Shown in pieces: positions 5,812 through 5,874 of a DNA stretch of 5,874 nt; the stretch's first letter is position 1, and each line of letters begins with the position of its first letter. The stretch is from a bacterium. GTDB lineage: Bacteria; Krumholzibacteriota; Krumholzibacteria; LZORAL124-64-63. The translations under genes and the position numbers were made by a program. The stretch lies in the NCBI GenBank assembly GCA_003646045.1, contig QNDV01000166.1:1-5874 (forward strand). The letters are read 5' to 3'. The notes beneath the pieces are model-generated. The model ran no database searches and was not told the origin of the DNA. It saw only the letters and a program-made list of their open reading frames with translations.

Positions 5812-5840
5812 ATATTAACCCCGATCGCACTCGGTGTCTG
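5812..5840 (-). promoter_or_regulatory. Predicted sigma70-type promoter of phoH
   Basis: Read on the minus strand, CAGACA (5840-5835, four of six to TTGACA) is followed after exactly 17 nt by TAATAT (5817-5812), the most A+T-rich hexamer nearby. Transcription would start near 5805, giving a leader of about 50 nt before the ATG at 5755. The weak -35 overlaps one copy of a direct repeat, which suggests activator dependence. Motif-based prediction. Confidence 0.5.
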
Positions 5841-5856
5841 CATCGACTGTGTCTGC
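5834..5856. repeat. Direct repeat GTGTCTGC, two copies, overlapping the phoH -35 element
   Basis: GTGTCTGC is found at 5834-5841 and 5849-5856, a 15-nt period. The first copy covers the proposed -35 hexamer; the second lies immediately upstream of the promoter. Tandem half-sites in this position are typical of activator binding, but eight bases twice could be chance, and the spacing does not fit the 11-nt repeat of a Pho box. The remaining 18 bases to the window edge show nothing recognisable. Confidence 0.35.
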
Positions 5857-5874
5857 TGCGATTTGCGCTGAGGC

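Noticed and set aside
5223..5843. Minus-strand frame starting upstream of phoH and overlapping it, considered as a PhoAT-like antitoxin
   Set aside because: It overlaps phoH for more than 500 nt, is Arg/Pro-rich, starts within the proposed promoter and has no Shine-Dalgarno motif. Known PhoAT genes overlap phoH2 only slightly.

Overview
The window is G+C-rich, densely coding chromosomal DNA from a bacterium that is probably Gram-negative: it encodes a lipoprotein with a lipobox and an inner-membrane antiporter with a cleavable signal peptide and a predicted periplasmic domain. Purine-rich Shine-Dalgarno sequences precede almost every gene, and GTG and TTG starts are used inside the operon. 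I cannot place the organism at phylum level. The gene set (acyl-CoA dehydrogenase, NifU-like, SuhB-like, CutA, NhaC, PIN-PhoH) is widespread and would suit an environmental, possibly marine or halotolerant, heterotroph. No RNA gene, CRISPR array, insertion sequence or phage gene was seen, and codon use looks uniform.

Layout. Positions 1-333 are on the minus strand: a stand-alone NifU C-terminal-type Fe-S protein (115-333), followed 22 nt downstream by the first 30 codons of an acyl-CoA dehydrogenase that leaves the window. A 134-nt divergent intergenic region (334-467) holds a good sigma70-like promoter facing right and a weaker candidate facing left. Positions 468-4334 are on the plus strand: a SuhB-like inositol monophosphatase, CutA (3-nt gap, GTG start), an NhaC-family Na+/H+ antiporter (4-nt overlap, TTG start) and, after 55 nt, an unrecognised glycine-zipper lipoprotein. 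The first three genes are almost certainly one operon; the lipoprotein probably belongs to it. A convergent gene, a PIN-domain plus PhoH ATPase fusion (4406-5755, minus), faces them, with its own promoter candidate near the right edge.

How the genes fit together. The minus-strand pair combines an Fe-S carrier with a flavin dehydrogenase whose electrons normally reach the quinone pool through an Fe-S enzyme (ETF-quinone oxidoreductase); the link is only suggestive. The plus-strand operon mixes phosphate-ester hydrolysis (or an RNA-related SuhB role), a metal-linked trimeric protein and sodium/proton exchange, which may reflect cation homeostasis but is not a recognised pathway. PhoH stands alone as a likely RNA-targeting PIN nuclease/ATPase.

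The most unusual structure is the short convergent junction at 4332-4414. It is almost entirely built of inverted repeats, has a 14-nt direct repeat that gives phoH a second in-frame stop codon, and has no T-tract on either strand. Other points worth a second look are the extra N-terminal periplasmic domain on the antiporter, the cysteine-containing glycine-zipper lipoprotein, and a direct repeat overlapping the phoH -35 element. I found no convincing new multi-gene system.
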